A stretch of DNA of 61,884 bases from Mesostigma viride (Eukaryota; Streptophyta; Mesostigmatophyceae; Mesostigmatales; Mesostigmataceae): the NCBI GenBank assembly GCA_009746045.1, contig RPFO01000455.1:1-61884 (forward strand), given 5' to 3'. The notes under the pieces were generated by a model, which saw only the letters and a program-made list of their open reading frames with translations, did not search any database and had not been told where the DNA came from. Positions 43,081 to 56,388 of this stretch are shown in pieces. A program made the translations under genes and the position numbers. The stretch's first letter is position 1, and each line of letters begins with the position of its first letter.

Positions 43081-44658
43081 GTGGTACTACGGGACGGTGG
43101 GCCTTGGGCTGGACCGGTTCCATGAGTTAGAATTAGTTGGCCAGTTTTGTATGGCCATTTCTAGTTCGTTAAGTTAAGTAGCAATTAAGTTACTGTTGCT
43201 GACGGCTCATGAGGCGAGCCCGGGCTACGCCGCCCTAAAGTGCCATTTGCACGATGTTCTAGGTCTCTTTTTCTTGTAATCGGATGTATGGGGTATGGGT
43301 ATGGCGGATTACAAGAAATTTAATGCTGCCCTAATCGCGTCAGCCTTTTGGCTGGCGGTGGCCGATTAGAGATGGCGCGTGACTGACATAGCTTGAACAG
43401 TCACGTGACTGTGAAAAAGAAATTGAAATTACCCTCGTCGGTTTTCTCCCCGCAGCTGGGTTCTTGGCCGACGAGAGACTATAAAATACTTCGCGTTTGC
43501 CTGCGCGTGGCACCTGTACGGAACTCTGAAGCCATGAGTAAGATTTCCGTGCCAAGCTGCAGTGCCTACCGCTTTGCTGCGGAGTGTCGCAGCAGGGTTG
43601 CAGTTCCTGACTGCTGACTGCCGAAGGAAGGGTGGTCGGGTTACTTTTAGTGGGCATTGTGATGGACGACAAGTCTGTCGGCCCTCGCGTAAGTAGAAAA
43701 ATATTTACCAGCATCCGCTCTTATGGGTGCGTGAGGTCTCGGGAATGTGGTGGGGACGAATTCCGGAATTATGCAATATTTCGATTCAGACCGAGACTTA
43801 AGGGGCCAGTTTAACAGACGGACCTGGGCCGGGCAGGACCAAATATTTTGGCCGGCCCAGTTGCGCTTGCGCTTTATCGGCCGCTGGGGTGTGTGATGAG
43901 AGCCTGCTCATCAACTAAAACCTGAAATATGGAAAGTTACTCCCCCAGGTGACAACGTTGACAGTAATCGAGATATGGTGGCATCGGGTGACGTCCTACA
44001 AGTTGTCGTCACGTTAGGGCGGCACTGGCCTTTGAGGGAGGTCCGTGATCGTTAAACGAGGCGTCTTCTTCCTTGTCTTTGCGTGCACATTCAACACCCT
44101 CTTTTACTGGCCGAGGGTGGAAGGCTGGGGGGGGCCTGCAAAGGGTTATCGTGCATGAGGCTCGCTACAGCCGCCGGCGATTGTAATGGTCGTGACCGTT
44201 GCGGCAGGGCAGCCTCGGGAGCCACTGAGCGAAAGTGGTTGGCGGAGCTTTGGAGATAAAGCACCAGGAAAGGGGGGTTGGGTAACGAGAACTACAATCA
44301 ATCATGAAATGGGTGCAGCGTGGCAGGCTCACTCATGGGTTCTGTAATTGCCCACTTATTGTTTTAATCAAATGTTGGTGGATTGGTAATAGTGGGAATA
44401 GAATCGGTGTTCTCTGAACGTAGTTTCTTTATAACAGATGAGAATGAACGCCGCTATGTGAGTGGTACTACGGGACGGTGGGCCTTGGGCTGGACCGGTT
44501 CCATGAGTTAGAATTAGTTGGCCAGTTTTGTATGGCCATTTCTAGTTCGTTAAGTTAAGTAGCAATTAAGTTACTGTTGCTGACGGCTCATGAGGCGAGC
44601 CCGGGCTACGCCGCCCTAAAGTGCCATTTGCACGATGTTCTAGGTCTCTTTTTCTTGT
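43021..44658. repeat. 257-bp direct repeats copying the gene's 3' end
   Basis: 43021-43277 (end of the last intron, last exon and 3' UTR of the transposase-like gene) recurs at 44402-44658. A second pair, 44279-44402 and 44693-44816, abuts the latter. The order suggests two overlapping tandem duplications. Confidence 0.85.
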
Positions 44659-45129
44659 CCCGCCCCCCCCCCCCCTTCTTGTGTTTGTTTCTAGGGTAAC
44701 GAGAACTACAATCAATCATGAAATGGGTGCAGCGTGGCAGGCTCACTCATGGGTTCTGTAATTGCCCACTTATTGTTTTAATCAAATGTTGGTGGATTGG
44801 TAATAGTGGGAATAGAATTGGTGTTTGTATGTCGCATGTGTTTTTTTGTCGACGGTCGTTCACCTTACTAATGTTACATACAGGGCAATCAGCCTATACT
44901 TTAGCTTGGCTGCATGGCGCATGTCGCATATCTTAATTTCTCAAAGCCAACGGCCGTTGGACTTACGAAACTGGACAAGTGCCAAGTGCGGATTGGGTAC
45001 TAAAATGGGCATTCTTGTTGAGGATGACCAGTTGTGTTTATATATTTTTGCATGGTGGCGGATGACTTGGCGTGTTGTTGCATTTTTACATACGGGTGTA
45101 TGGTAGGCCTTAAACCCTAAACCCCTACA
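43278..45129. other. No gene seen outside the duplicated blocks
   Basis: Short open frames occur but none looks protein-like. One palindrome lies near 44946. A run of 13 C lies near 44662-44674. Confidence 0.5.
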
Positions 45130-46945
45130 CTCCTAAACCATATTTACCCTTATATGTTGGGTGTGTTGTGTGAATGTTGGGTATGTGTGTTGGGGCGTGT
45201 GTGTTGTGTGTGTGTGTTGGGTGCATTCATGAAGGTGCGGGGGCGTGTAGGGTGTGTGCAAAGTGTCTTGTGTGTTGATGTTGGGTGTGGGGGGGGGGAG
45301 GTACATGTGTGTTGTGTGTGTGACTTAGTAGGTGTGTTGTGTGTGTGACTTAGGTGTGTGTGTTGTTTGTGTTGGATATGTGTTGTGTGTGTGTGTGTTG
45401 TGTGTGTGTAGGGTGTCTTGTGTGTTGGTTTCTTGTTTTTAGTAGGTGTTGGGTGTGTGTATGTCGGGTGCAAACATAGTGTGTGTGTGTGTGTGTGTGT
45501 TCGGTATGTGTGTTGGGTGTCTTGTGTGTGTGTGTTCGGTATGTGTGTTGAGGCGTGTGTGTGTGCTCTGTGTATGTATGTTGTGTGTGTGTGTGTTGGG
45601 GCGTGTGCGTGTGTGTGTTGTGTGCATGTTAATTGTCATGTATTGGTGTTGAGTGTGGGGGGGGGATGGACGTGTGTGTTGTGTGTGACTTAGGTGTGTT
45701 ATGTGTGTGTTGTGTGTGACTTAAGTGTGTAGTGTGTGTGTTGTGTGTGTTGGATGTGTGGTGTGGGTGTGGGTGTGGGTGTGTGGGTGGGTGGGGGGGG
45801 GCCAAGTGTCTTGTGTGTTGGTATTGGGTTTGTGTGGGGGGGTGTACGTGTGTGTTGTGTGTGACTTAGGTGTGTTTTGTGTGTGTTGTGTGTGATCGAC
45901 CTAGGTGTGTGTTGCGTGTGTGTGTTGGGTGTACATGTGTTCATAAAGGGTGTGGGTGTGTGTAGGGTGTGTGCAAAGTGTCTTGTGTGTTGGTGTTGGG
46001 TGTGGGGGGGGAAAGTACGTGTGTGTTGTGTGTGTGACTTAGGTGTGTTGTGTGTGTGTTGTTTGCATGTTATTGTTGGTGTTGTGGGGGGGGGGATGTA
46101 CGTGTACGTGTGTTGTGTGTTGGTGTCTTATTTTTAGGTGTTGGTGTGTGTGTCGTGGGTGCAAACATTGTGTGTGTGTGTGTGTTGGGTGTGTGTTGGG
46201 TGTCTTGTGTGTTTGGTGTTTTTGGTAGGTGTTGTGTGTGCGTGTTTTCGGTATGTGTGTTGGGTGTCTTGTGTGTGTGTGGTATGTGTTTGGGTGTTGT
46301 TGTGTGTGCAGTGTTGGGGCATGTGTGTGTGTGTGTTGGGGCATGTGTGTGTGTTGTGGCATGTTAATTGTCATGTGTTGGTGTTGTGTGTGGGGGGGGG
46401 GGATGTACGTGTGTGTTGTGTGTTACTTAGGTGTGTTATGTGTGTGTTGGGTGTGGGTGTCGTGGGCCGACCGGTGCAAACATTGTGTGTGTGTGTGTGT
46501 GTTGGGTGTGTGTTGGGTGTCTTGTGTGTTGGTGTCTTGTTTTTAGTAGGTGTTGTGTGTGCGTGTTTTCGGTATGTGTGTTGGGTGTCTTTTGTGTGTG
46601 TGGTGTGTGTTTGGGTGTTGTTGTGTGTGCAGTGTTGGGGCATGTGTGTGTGTGTTGGGGCATGTGTGTGTGTGTGTTGGGGCATGTGTGTCAGTGTGTG
46701 TGTTGTGGCCTGTTAATTGTCATGTGTTGGTGTTGTGTGTGGGGGGGGCGGGATGTACCTATGTGTTGTGTGTTATAACAACTATACTTAGGTGTGTTAT
46801 GTGTGTGTTGCGTGTGTGTGTTGGGTGTGTGTTGCATGGCTGTCTTGTGTGTTGGTGTCTTGTTTTTAGGTGTTGGTGTGTGTCTTGGGTGCAAACATAG
46901 TGTGTGTGTGTGTTGGGTGTGTTGTTCGTGTGTGTATGAAAATAT
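45130..46945. repeat. TG-rich degenerate repeat with a higher-order period
   Basis: 1.8 kb dominated by GTGTGT and GTGTTGGGTGTG. Markers such as GTGCAAACAT, GTTAATTGTCATGT and GTGACTTAGGTGTG recur at about 300-400 bp, so larger blocks were duplicated. The many Cys/Val frames are not genes. Confidence 0.9.
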
Positions 46946-47055
46946 AGAAAATTGTTATATTTGACGATAGTCATAGTGTACTACTAAAAACTTGTACATA
47001 CATATGCTGGAATGATTTTCTTTTTACTATTTCATTCACTATTGCTTATTTCTTC
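46946..47055. other. Short unique spacer
   Basis: AT-rich DNA between the TG-rich block and the 40-bp minisatellite; nothing seen in it. Confidence 0.5.
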
Positions 47056-48578
47056 ACACATGTACATGCACGCAAGGGGCGGCTGCACATACACGTACAC
47101 ACACCGCGCACGCAAGGGGCGGCTGCACACACACGTACATCCACCGCGCACGCAAGGGGCAACTGCACACACACGTACATACACCGCGCACGCAAGGGGC
47201 GAGTGCGCACACACGTACATACACCGCGCACGCAAGGGGCGGCTGCACACACACGTACACACACCATGCACGCAAGGGCCGGCTGCACTCACATGTACAT
47301 ACACCATGCACGCAAGGGGCGGCTGCACACACACGTACACACACCATGCACGCAAGGGCCGGCTGCACTCACATGTACATCCACCGCGCACGCAAGGGCC
47401 GGCTGCACACACACGTACATACACCGCGCACGCAAGGGGCAACTGCACACACATGTACATACACCGCGCAACCACGGGGCGGCTGCACACACACGTACAT
47501 ACACCGCGCACGCAAGGGGCGGCTGCACACATACGTACCTACACCGCGCACGCAAGGGGCGACTGCACACACATGTACATCCACCGCGCACGCAAGGGCC
47601 GGCTGCACACACACGTACACACACCATGCACGCAAGGGCCGGCTGCACACACACGTACATACACCGCGCACGCAAGGGGCGGCTGCACACACACGTACCT
47701 ACACCGCGCACGCAAGGGGCGGCTGCACACACACGTACACACACCATGCACGCAAGGAGCGACTTCACGCACAGGTACACACACCATGCACGCAAGGTTC
47801 GGCTGCACACACATGTACATCCACCGCGCACGCAAGGGGCGAGTGCAAACACATGTACATACACCGCGCACGCAAGGGGCAACTGCCCACACATGTACAT
47901 CCACCGCGCACGCAAGGGCCGGCTGCACTCACATGTACACACACCGCGCACGCAAGGGCCGGCTGCACACACACGTACATACACCGCGCACGCAAGGGGC
48001 AACTGCACACACACGTACACACCATGCACGCAAGGGGCGGCTGCACACACACGTACACACACCATGCACGCAAGGAGCGACTTCACGCACAGGTACACAC
48101 ACCATGCACGCAAGGTTCGGCTGCACACACATGTACATCCACCGCGCACGCAAGGGGCGAGTGCAAACACATGTACATCCACCGCGCACGCAAGGGGCGG
48201 CTGCACACACACGTACATACACCGCGCACGCAAGGGGCAACTGCACACACATGTACATACACCGCGCAACCACGGGGCGGCTGCACACACACGTACACAC
48301 ACCATGCACGCAAGGGCCGGCATGCACACACAGTACACACACCGCGCACGCAAGGGGCGGCTGCACACACACGTACATACACTGCGCACGCAAGGGGCTG
48401 CTGCACACACACTGACACTCACCATGCACGCGAGGGGCGGCTGCACACACACGTACACACACCGCGCACGCAAGGGACGGCTGCACACACACGTACATAC
48501 ACCGCGCACGCAAGGGGCGGCTGCACTTACATGTACACACACCACGCACGCAAGGGGCGGCTGCACACACACGTACAT

Positions 48579-49102
48579 TGTTTAAAATATGTATAATGCG
48601 TTACTTGGTCAACATGATAATTGACGTAATTCATTAGAATTAATTAACGCATATTGGCAGCACGGCTATGGCATTGCCCTTGCCATCGGGCAGCCATTAG
48701 CCTAAATTGCTACATTGTCACTTGCTAGCAAGGAAAAGGGAAGAGTTCGTGGAGTTGCCAACCCTAAAATCATGCACGGTGGCATGGGGTCGGCACTACC
48801 CTTGGCGACAATCTAACGGCTGGCACAAATGACAGGTCAGCATCACTAGTGGTGTCGAATGCATGCATACGGTGCACATTCTAGAAAGTACTGCGCACAG
48901 GTGCAGGCGCATCATGACGTGGACATAGGTACGGCCACTCTAATTATCGCCACACATATTGCACGCTCAGTGCCGGAATAGGACCATCGGCACTAAATAT
49001 CTCACTCGCCACTATATAAAATGTGATGCGATAAGTTGGAATAGCACACGGCTAGACTACCTAGCATAAATACACGGCAAGAGGTGGGCATAACCTCAGA
49101 CA
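48579..49102 (-). repeat. 3' LTR of the small LTR element
   Basis: 524 bp, starting TGTTTAAAATATG and ending AACCTCAGACA on plus. No difference from the other LTR was seen. Confidence 0.9.
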
Positions 49103-49110
49103 CCCCCCTT
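49103..49110 (-). other. Polypurine tract of the small LTR element
   Basis: AAGGGGGG on the minus strand, directly before the 3' LTR; the same octamer is used by the Copia element. Confidence 0.75.
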
Positions 49111-50050
49111 GCACAGCTCATGCGTGCTCAAAAGAAACATGACACTCCTTCCTCTCCCCCCTCAATAACTAGGTAGGATAGCCGGGTACAAAACACCCTG
49201 GCATACCCCCCTTACACGGCTAACCATGGTGGGGATAAGGAGGTTCAAACTCAGTACCAGCAAGAAAGATGGGGAATCAGGCACCCCCCCTCAAGGAGAA
49301 GGTCCTTTCAGGTCAACGGCCAACAAAGGACTAGCTCAACTATGACAAAAAAACAATGGCCGGCAGGTCATAAAAAATCCGAACTGATTATCAACGAAAT
49401 CTCGACAAAAGGCGCTCGGCTCATACACCCCCTGGCTCTTGGCTCTAGGCTCCTTGGCTCGGCGGCTCCTGGCTCAGCGGCTCTTACGGGCTCTCCCGGC
49501 ACTAGGCTCACGGCACGTGGCTCTCGGGCAGGCACTGGGCGCTCGACATAAAAAGTCGAGTATAAAAGTCTAGCGGATCAATGCCGCTTGCCATACAAGG
49601 CGATATCAGCTCGTAGACTCTGCGAAAATGGGCTCGAAGCCTCACGGCTCACTGTGCCAGCAGCGGAATCAGCATCCGGAACAAACAATTTGCTGTCGTC
49701 AAAAAAATAAAAAAGTTGGCTGTCCCCGCCCAGAACCAAACACGGACTTCAGGCATCCAGCGTCAACGCTTGCACACCATGCACACTGGCAGCTGCGGGT
49801 GTGCTCACGAATCTGTTTTACGCAAATATATGCAACACACCGAATCCAGGTCTGCTGGCAGCAACGCCAGCGGCACCAAGTGCTAGCTGCGCTGTCCTCG
49901 TAAATGGCTTGGCGGACTACAACGGCCGTGGCCAGACTCGCGCAAAGGCGAAACTCCAACGAAAGTGCCGGCGATGCAAGCACACCTCGTCCTCGAGGTG
50001 GAAAGAAAATAATGCTCGCCAGGCAAAGGCTGAAAGACCATGAACCATCA

Positions 50051-50062
50051 GCTCCGATACCA
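50051..50062 (-). other. Primer-binding site, initiator-tRNA type
   Basis: TGGTATCGGAGC on the minus strand, directly after the 5' LTR. It is one base off the plant Copia consensus TGGTATCAGAGC, complementary to the 3' end of initiator methionine tRNA. Confidence 0.85.
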
Positions 50063-50586
50063 TGTTTAAAATATGTATAATGCGTTACTTGGTCAACATG
50101 ATAATTGACGTAATTCATTAGAATTAATTAACGCATATTGGCAGCACGGCTATGGCATTGCCCTTGCCATCGGGCAGCCATTAGCCTAAATTGCTACATT
50201 GTCACTTGCTAGCAAGGAAAAGGGAAGAGTTCGTGGAGTTGCCAACCCTAAAATCATGCACGGTGGCATGGGGTCGGCACTACCCTTGGCGACAATCTAA
50301 CGGCTGGCACAAATGACAGGTCAGCATCACTAGTGGTGTCGAATGCATGCATACGGTGCACATTCTAGAAAGTACTGCGCACAGGTGCAGGCGCATCATG
50401 ACGTGGACATAGGTACGGCCACTCTAATTATCGCCACACATATTGCACGCTCAGTGCCGGAATAGGACCATCGGCACTAAATATCTCACTCGCCACTATA
50501 TAAAATGTGATGCGATAAGTTGGAATAGCACACGGCTAGACTACCTAGCATAAATACACGGCAAGAGGTGGGCATAACCTCAGACA
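50063..50586 (-). repeat. 5' LTR of the small LTR element
   Basis: 524 bp, followed by the TACAT target duplication. Confidence 0.9.
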
Positions 50587-52520
50587 TACATACACCGCGC
50601 ACGCAAGGACCGGCTCCACTCACATGTACATCCACCGCGCAACCACGGGGCGGCTGCACACACACGTACATACACCGCGCACGCAAGGGGCTGCTGCACA
50701 CACACTTACACACAAAATGCACGCTTGGGGCGACGGCACTCACATGTACATACACCGCGCACGAAAGGGGTGGCTGCACACACACGTACATCCACCGCGC
50801 ACGCAAGGGGCGGCTGCACACACACATACATACATGCACCATGCACGCAAGGGGCGAGTGCACACACATGTACATACACCGCGCACGCAAGGGGCAACTG
50901 CCCACACATGGACATACACCATGCACGCAAGGGGCGGCTGCACACACATGTACATCCACCGCGCACGCAAGGGGCGAGTGCACACACACGTACACACACC
51001 GCGCACGCAAGGGGCTGCTGCACACACACGTACACACACCATGCACGCAATTGCCGGCATGCACACACACGTACATCCACCGCGCACGCAAGGGGCAACT
51101 GCACACACATGTACACACACCGCGCACGCTTGGGGCGGCTGCACACACACGTACCTACACCGCGCACGCAAGGGGCGGCTGCACACACATGTACACACAC
51201 CGCGCACGCAAGGGGCGGCTGCACACACACGTACACACACCATGCACGCAATTGCCGGCATGCACACACACGTACATCCACCGCGCACGCAAGGGGCAAC
51301 TGCACACACATGTACACACACCGCGCACGCTTGGGGCGGCTGCACTCACATGTACACACACCGCGCACGCTTGGGGCGGCTGCACACACATGTACACACA
51401 CCGCGCACGCAAGGGGCGGCTGCACACACACGTACACACACCATGCACGCAATTGCCGGCATGCACACACACGTACATCCACCGCGCACGCAAGGGGCAA
51501 CTGCACACACATGTACACACACCGCGCACGCTTGGGGCAGCTGCACTCACATGTACACACACCGCGCACACACGTACATACACCATGCACGCAAGGGGCT
51601 GCACACACACTTACACACACCATGCACGCAAGGGCCGGCATGCACACACACTGGCATACACCGCGCACGCAAGGGGCGGCTGCACACACGTACATACACC
51701 GCGCACGCAAGGGGCGAGTGCACACACACGTACACACACCGCGCACGAAAGGGGCGGCTGCACACACACGTACACACACCATGCACGCAATTGCCGGCAT
51801 GCACACACACGTACATCCACTGCGCACGCAAGGGGCAACTGCACACACATGTACACACGCTCGGGGCGGCTGCACACACACTTACACACACCATGCACGC
51901 AAGGGCCGGCATGCACACACACTGGCATACACCGCGCACGCAAGGGGCGGCTGCACCCACATGTACATACACCATGCACGCAAGGACAAGGATTCACACA
52001 CACGTACACACACCGCGCACGCAAGGGGCGGCTGCACACAAACGTACACACACCATGCACGCAATTGCCGGCATGCACACACACGTACATCCACCGCGCA
52101 CGCAAGGGGCAACTGCACACACATGTACACACGCTTGGGGCGGCTGCACTCACATGTACACACACCGCGCACGCAAGGGCCGGCTGCACACACACGTACA
52201 TACACCGCGCACGCAAGGGGCAACTGCACACACACGTACACACACCATGCACGCAAGGGGCGGCTGCACACACACGTACACACACCATGCACGCAAGGAG
52301 CGACTTCACGCACAGGTACACACACCATGCACGCAAGGTTCGGCTGCACACACATGTACATCCACCGCGCACGCAAGGGGCGAGTGCAAACACATGTACA
52401 TACACCGCGCACGCAAGGGGCAACTGCCCACACATGTACATCCAACGCGCACGCAAGGGCCGGCTGCACTCAATTGTACATACACCGCGCACGCTTGGGG
52501 CGGCTGCACACACACGTACA

Positions 52521-53313
52521 AGTTACGTTAAATAGTGCCGGAACCTTTTGCCGCCTGAGGCAAATCGGTCCGTCACACTATTTTGCCCGGAATAACCACT
52601 TCCGAGCACCCAAGTTAATTCGGCCCGTAACTAAAACCTGGCCTCGTGGAGGGGGGACGAAGAGCCCGAGACATCCGCCTAGGCCGCTGAGCACGCACCA
52701 CTAAATGCGCCGGAGCTGCCTCAGTGAGGATTCGAACCCCTGACCTCCAAGGTGCACAGGTTTTAGTTACGTTAAATAGTGCCGGAACCTTTTGCCGCCT
52801 GAGGCAAATCGGTCCGTCACACTATTTTGCCCGGAATAACCACTTCCGAGCACCCAAGTTAATTCGGCCGAATTAACTTGGGTGCTCGGAAGTGGTTATT
52901 CCGGGCAAAATAGTGTGACGGACCGATTTGCCTCAGGCGGCAAAAGGTTCCGGCACTATTTAACGTAACTAAAACCTGTGCACCTTGGAGGTCAGGGGCG
53001 AAGTTCGAATCCTCACTGAGGCAGCTCCGGCGCATTTAGTGGTGCGTGCTCAGCGGCCTAGGCGGATGTCTCGGGCTCTTCGTCCCCCCTCCACGAGGCC
53101 AGGTTTTAGTTACGTTAAATAGTGCCGGAACCTTTTGCCGCCTGAGGCAAATCGGTCCGTCACACTATTTTGCCCGGAATAACCACTTCCGAGCACCCAA
53201 GTTAATTCGGCCGAATTAACTTGGGTGCTCGGAAGTGGTTATTCCGGGCAAAATAGTGTGACGGACCGATTTGCCTCAGGCGGCAAAAGGTTCCGGCACT
53301 ATTTAACGTAACT
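52521..53313. mobile_element. Foldback element 1 built from perfect palindromes
   Basis: 793 bp flanked by GTACA on both sides (52516-52520 and 53314-53318). Arm P is 103 bp (AGTTACGTTAAATAGTGCCG start). Order: P with a 7-bp remnant of its mirror (52521-52632), core Q (52633-52764), P and its mirror as a 206-bp palindrome without loop (52765-52970), inverted core Q' (52971-53107), and a second 206-bp palindrome (53108-53313). Q is bordered by AAAACCTG and CAGGTTTT. No protein is encoded, so mobilisation would need an outside enzyme. Confidence 0.82.
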
Positions 53314-56300
53314 GTACACACACCATGCACGCAAGGGCCGGCATGCACACACAGTACACACACCGCGCACGCAAGGGGCGGCTGCACACACACGTACATA
53401 CACTGCGCACGCAAGGGGCTGCTGCACACACACTTACACTCACCATGCACGCAAGGGGCGGCTGCACACACACGTACACACACCGCGCACGCAAGGGACG
53501 GCTGCACACACACGTACATACACCGCGCACGCAAGGGGCGGCTGCACTTACATGTACACACACCACGCACGCAAGGGGCGGCTGCACACACACGTACATA
53601 CACCGCGCACGCAAGGACCGGCTCCACTCACATGTACATCCACCGCGCAACCACGGGGCGGCTGCACACACACGTACATACACCGCGCACGCAAGGGGCT
53701 GCTGCACACACACTTACACACAAAATGCACGCTTGGGGCGACGGCACTCACATGTACATACACCGCGCACGAAAGGGGTGGCTGCACACACACGTACATC
53801 CACCGCGCACGCAAGGGGCGGCTGCACACACACATACATACACCGCGCACGCTTGGGGCGGCTGCACACACACGTACCTACACCGCGCACGCAAGGGGCG
53901 GCTGCACACACACGTACATACACCGCGCACGCAAGGGGCGAGTGCACACACACGTACACACACCGCGCACGCAAGGGGCGGCTGCACACACACGTACACA
54001 CACCATGCACGCAATTGCCGGCATGCACACACACGTACATCCACCGCGCACGCAAGGGGCAACTGCACACACATGTACACACACCGCGCACGCTTGGGGC
54101 AGCTGCACTCACATGTACACACACCGCGCACGCTTGGGGCGGCTGCACACACACGTACACACACCGCGCACGCTTGGGGCGGCTGCACACACACGTACCT
54201 ACACCGCGCACGCAAGGGGCGGCTGCACACACACTTACACACAAAATGCACGCTTGGGGCGACGGCACTCACATGTACACACACCGCGCACGCAAGGGGC
54301 GGCTGCACACACACGTACACACACCATGCACGCAATTGCCGGCATGCACACACACGTACATCCACCGCGCACGCAAGGGGCAACTGCACACACATGTACA
54401 CACACCGCGCACGCTTGGGGCAGCTGCACTCACATGTACACACACCGCGCACGCTTGGGGCGGCTGCACACACACGTACATACACCGCGCACGCAAGGGG
54501 CGGCTGCACACATACGTACATACACCGCGCACGCAAGGGGCGGCTGCACACACACGTACATACACCGCGCACGCAAGGACCGGCTCCACTCACATGTACA
54601 TCCACCGCGCAACCACGGGGCGGCTGCACACACACGTACATACACCGCGCACGCAAGGGGCTGCTGCACACACACTTACACACAAAATGCACGCTTGGGG
54701 CGACGGCACTCACATGTACATACACCGCGCACGAAAGGGGTGGCTGCACACACACGTACATCCACCGCGCACGCAAGGGGCGGCTGCACACACACATACA
54801 TACACCATGCACGCAAGGGGCGAGTGCAAAAACATGTACATACACCGCGCACGCAAGGGGCAACTGCCCACACATGGACATACACCATGCACGCAAGGGG
54901 CGGCTGCACACACATGTACATCCACCGCGCACGCAAGGGGCGAGTGCACACACACGTACACACACCGCGCACGCAAGGGGCGGCTGCACACACACGTACA
55001 CACACCATGCACGCAATTGCCGGCATGCACACACACGTACATCCACCGCGCACGCAAGGGGCAACTGCACACACATGTACACACACCGCGCACGCTTGGG
55101 GCAGCTGCACTCACATGTACACACACCGCGCACGCTTGGGGCGGCTGCACACACACGTACATACACCGCGCACGCAAGGGGCGGCTGCACACACACGTAC
55201 ATACACCGCGCACGCAAGGGGCAACTGCACACACATGTACATACACCGCGCAACCACGGGGCGGCTGCACACACACGTACATACACCGCGCACGCAAGGG
55301 GCGGCTGCACACATACGTACCTACACCGCGCACGCAAGGGGCGACTGCACACACATGTACATCCACCGCGCACGCAAGGGCCGGCTGCACACACACGTAC
55401 ACACACCATGCACGCAAGGGCCGGCTGCACACACACGTACATACACCGCGCACGCTTGGGGCGGCTGCACACACACGTACCTACACCGCGCACGCAAGGG
55501 GCGGCTGCACACATACGTATACCTACACCGCGCACGCAAGGGGCGACTGCACACACATGTACATCCACCGCGCACGCAAGGGCCGGCTGCACACACACGT
55601 ACACACACCATGCACGCAAGGGCCGGCTGCACACACAGTTACGTTAAATAGTGCCGGAACCTTTTGCCGCCTGAGGCAAATCGGGCCGGAACACTATTTT
55701 GCCCGGAATAACCACTTCCGAGCACCCAAGTTAATTCGGCCGAATTAACTTGGGTGCTCGGAAGTGGTTATTCCGGGCAAAATAGTGTTCCGGCCCGATT
55801 TGCCTCAGGCGGCAAAAGGTTCCGGCACTATTTAACGTAACTAAAACCTGGCCTCGTGGAGGGGGGACGAAGAGCCCGAGACATCCGCCTAGGCCGCTGA
55901 GCACGCAAATAATATTGCGCCGGAGCTGCCTCAGTGAGGATTCGAACCCCTGACCTCCAAGGTGCACAGGTTTTAGTTACGTTAAATAGTGCAGGAACCT
56001 TTTGCCGCCTGAGGCAAATCGGGCCGGAACACTATTTTGCCCGGAATAACCACTTCCGAGCACCCAAGTTAATTCGGCCGAATTAACTTGGGTGCTCGGA
56101 AGTGGTTATTCCGGGCAAAATAGTGTTCCGGCCCGATTTGCCTCAGGCGGCAAAAGGTTCCGGCACTATTTAACGTAACTAAAACCTGTGCACCTTGGAG
56201 GTCAGGGGTTCGAATCCTCACTGAGGCAGCTCCGGCGCAATATTATTTGCGTGCTCAGCGGCCTAGGCGGATGTCTCGGGCTCTTCGTCCCCCCTCCACG

Positions 56301-56388
56301 AGGCCAGGTTTTAGTTACGTTAAATAGTGCCGGAACCTTTTGCCGCCTGAGGCAAATCGGGCCGGAACACTATTTTGCCCGGAATAAC

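Larger units (their letters stand above)
48579..50586 (-). mobile_element. Young non-autonomous LTR retrotransposon
   Basis: 2,008 bp with two 524-bp LTRs (48579-49102 and 50063-50586) in which I see no difference. The ends are TG...CA. A 5-bp target duplication TACAT is at 48574-48578 and 50587-50591. The primer-binding site and purine tract put it on the minus strand. The 960-bp interior has no gag or pol frame; its open frames read like noise. It is longer than classic TRIM elements but of that kind, and needs a helper. It landed in the 40-bp minisatellite. Confidence 0.88.

Noticed and set aside
45130-46945. Telomere-like repeat
   Set aside because: TG-rich but without a regular telomere unit, and internal to the window with unique DNA on both sides.
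49103-50050. gag remnant inside the small LTR element
   Set aside because: The open frames have no zinc knuckle or gag pattern, and one of them runs into the LTR.
47056-55636. Large His/Thr/Arg- or Cys/Val-rich proteins in the 40-bp array
   Set aside because: All six frames are similarly open and the unit is not a multiple of three. There is no start context or domain.
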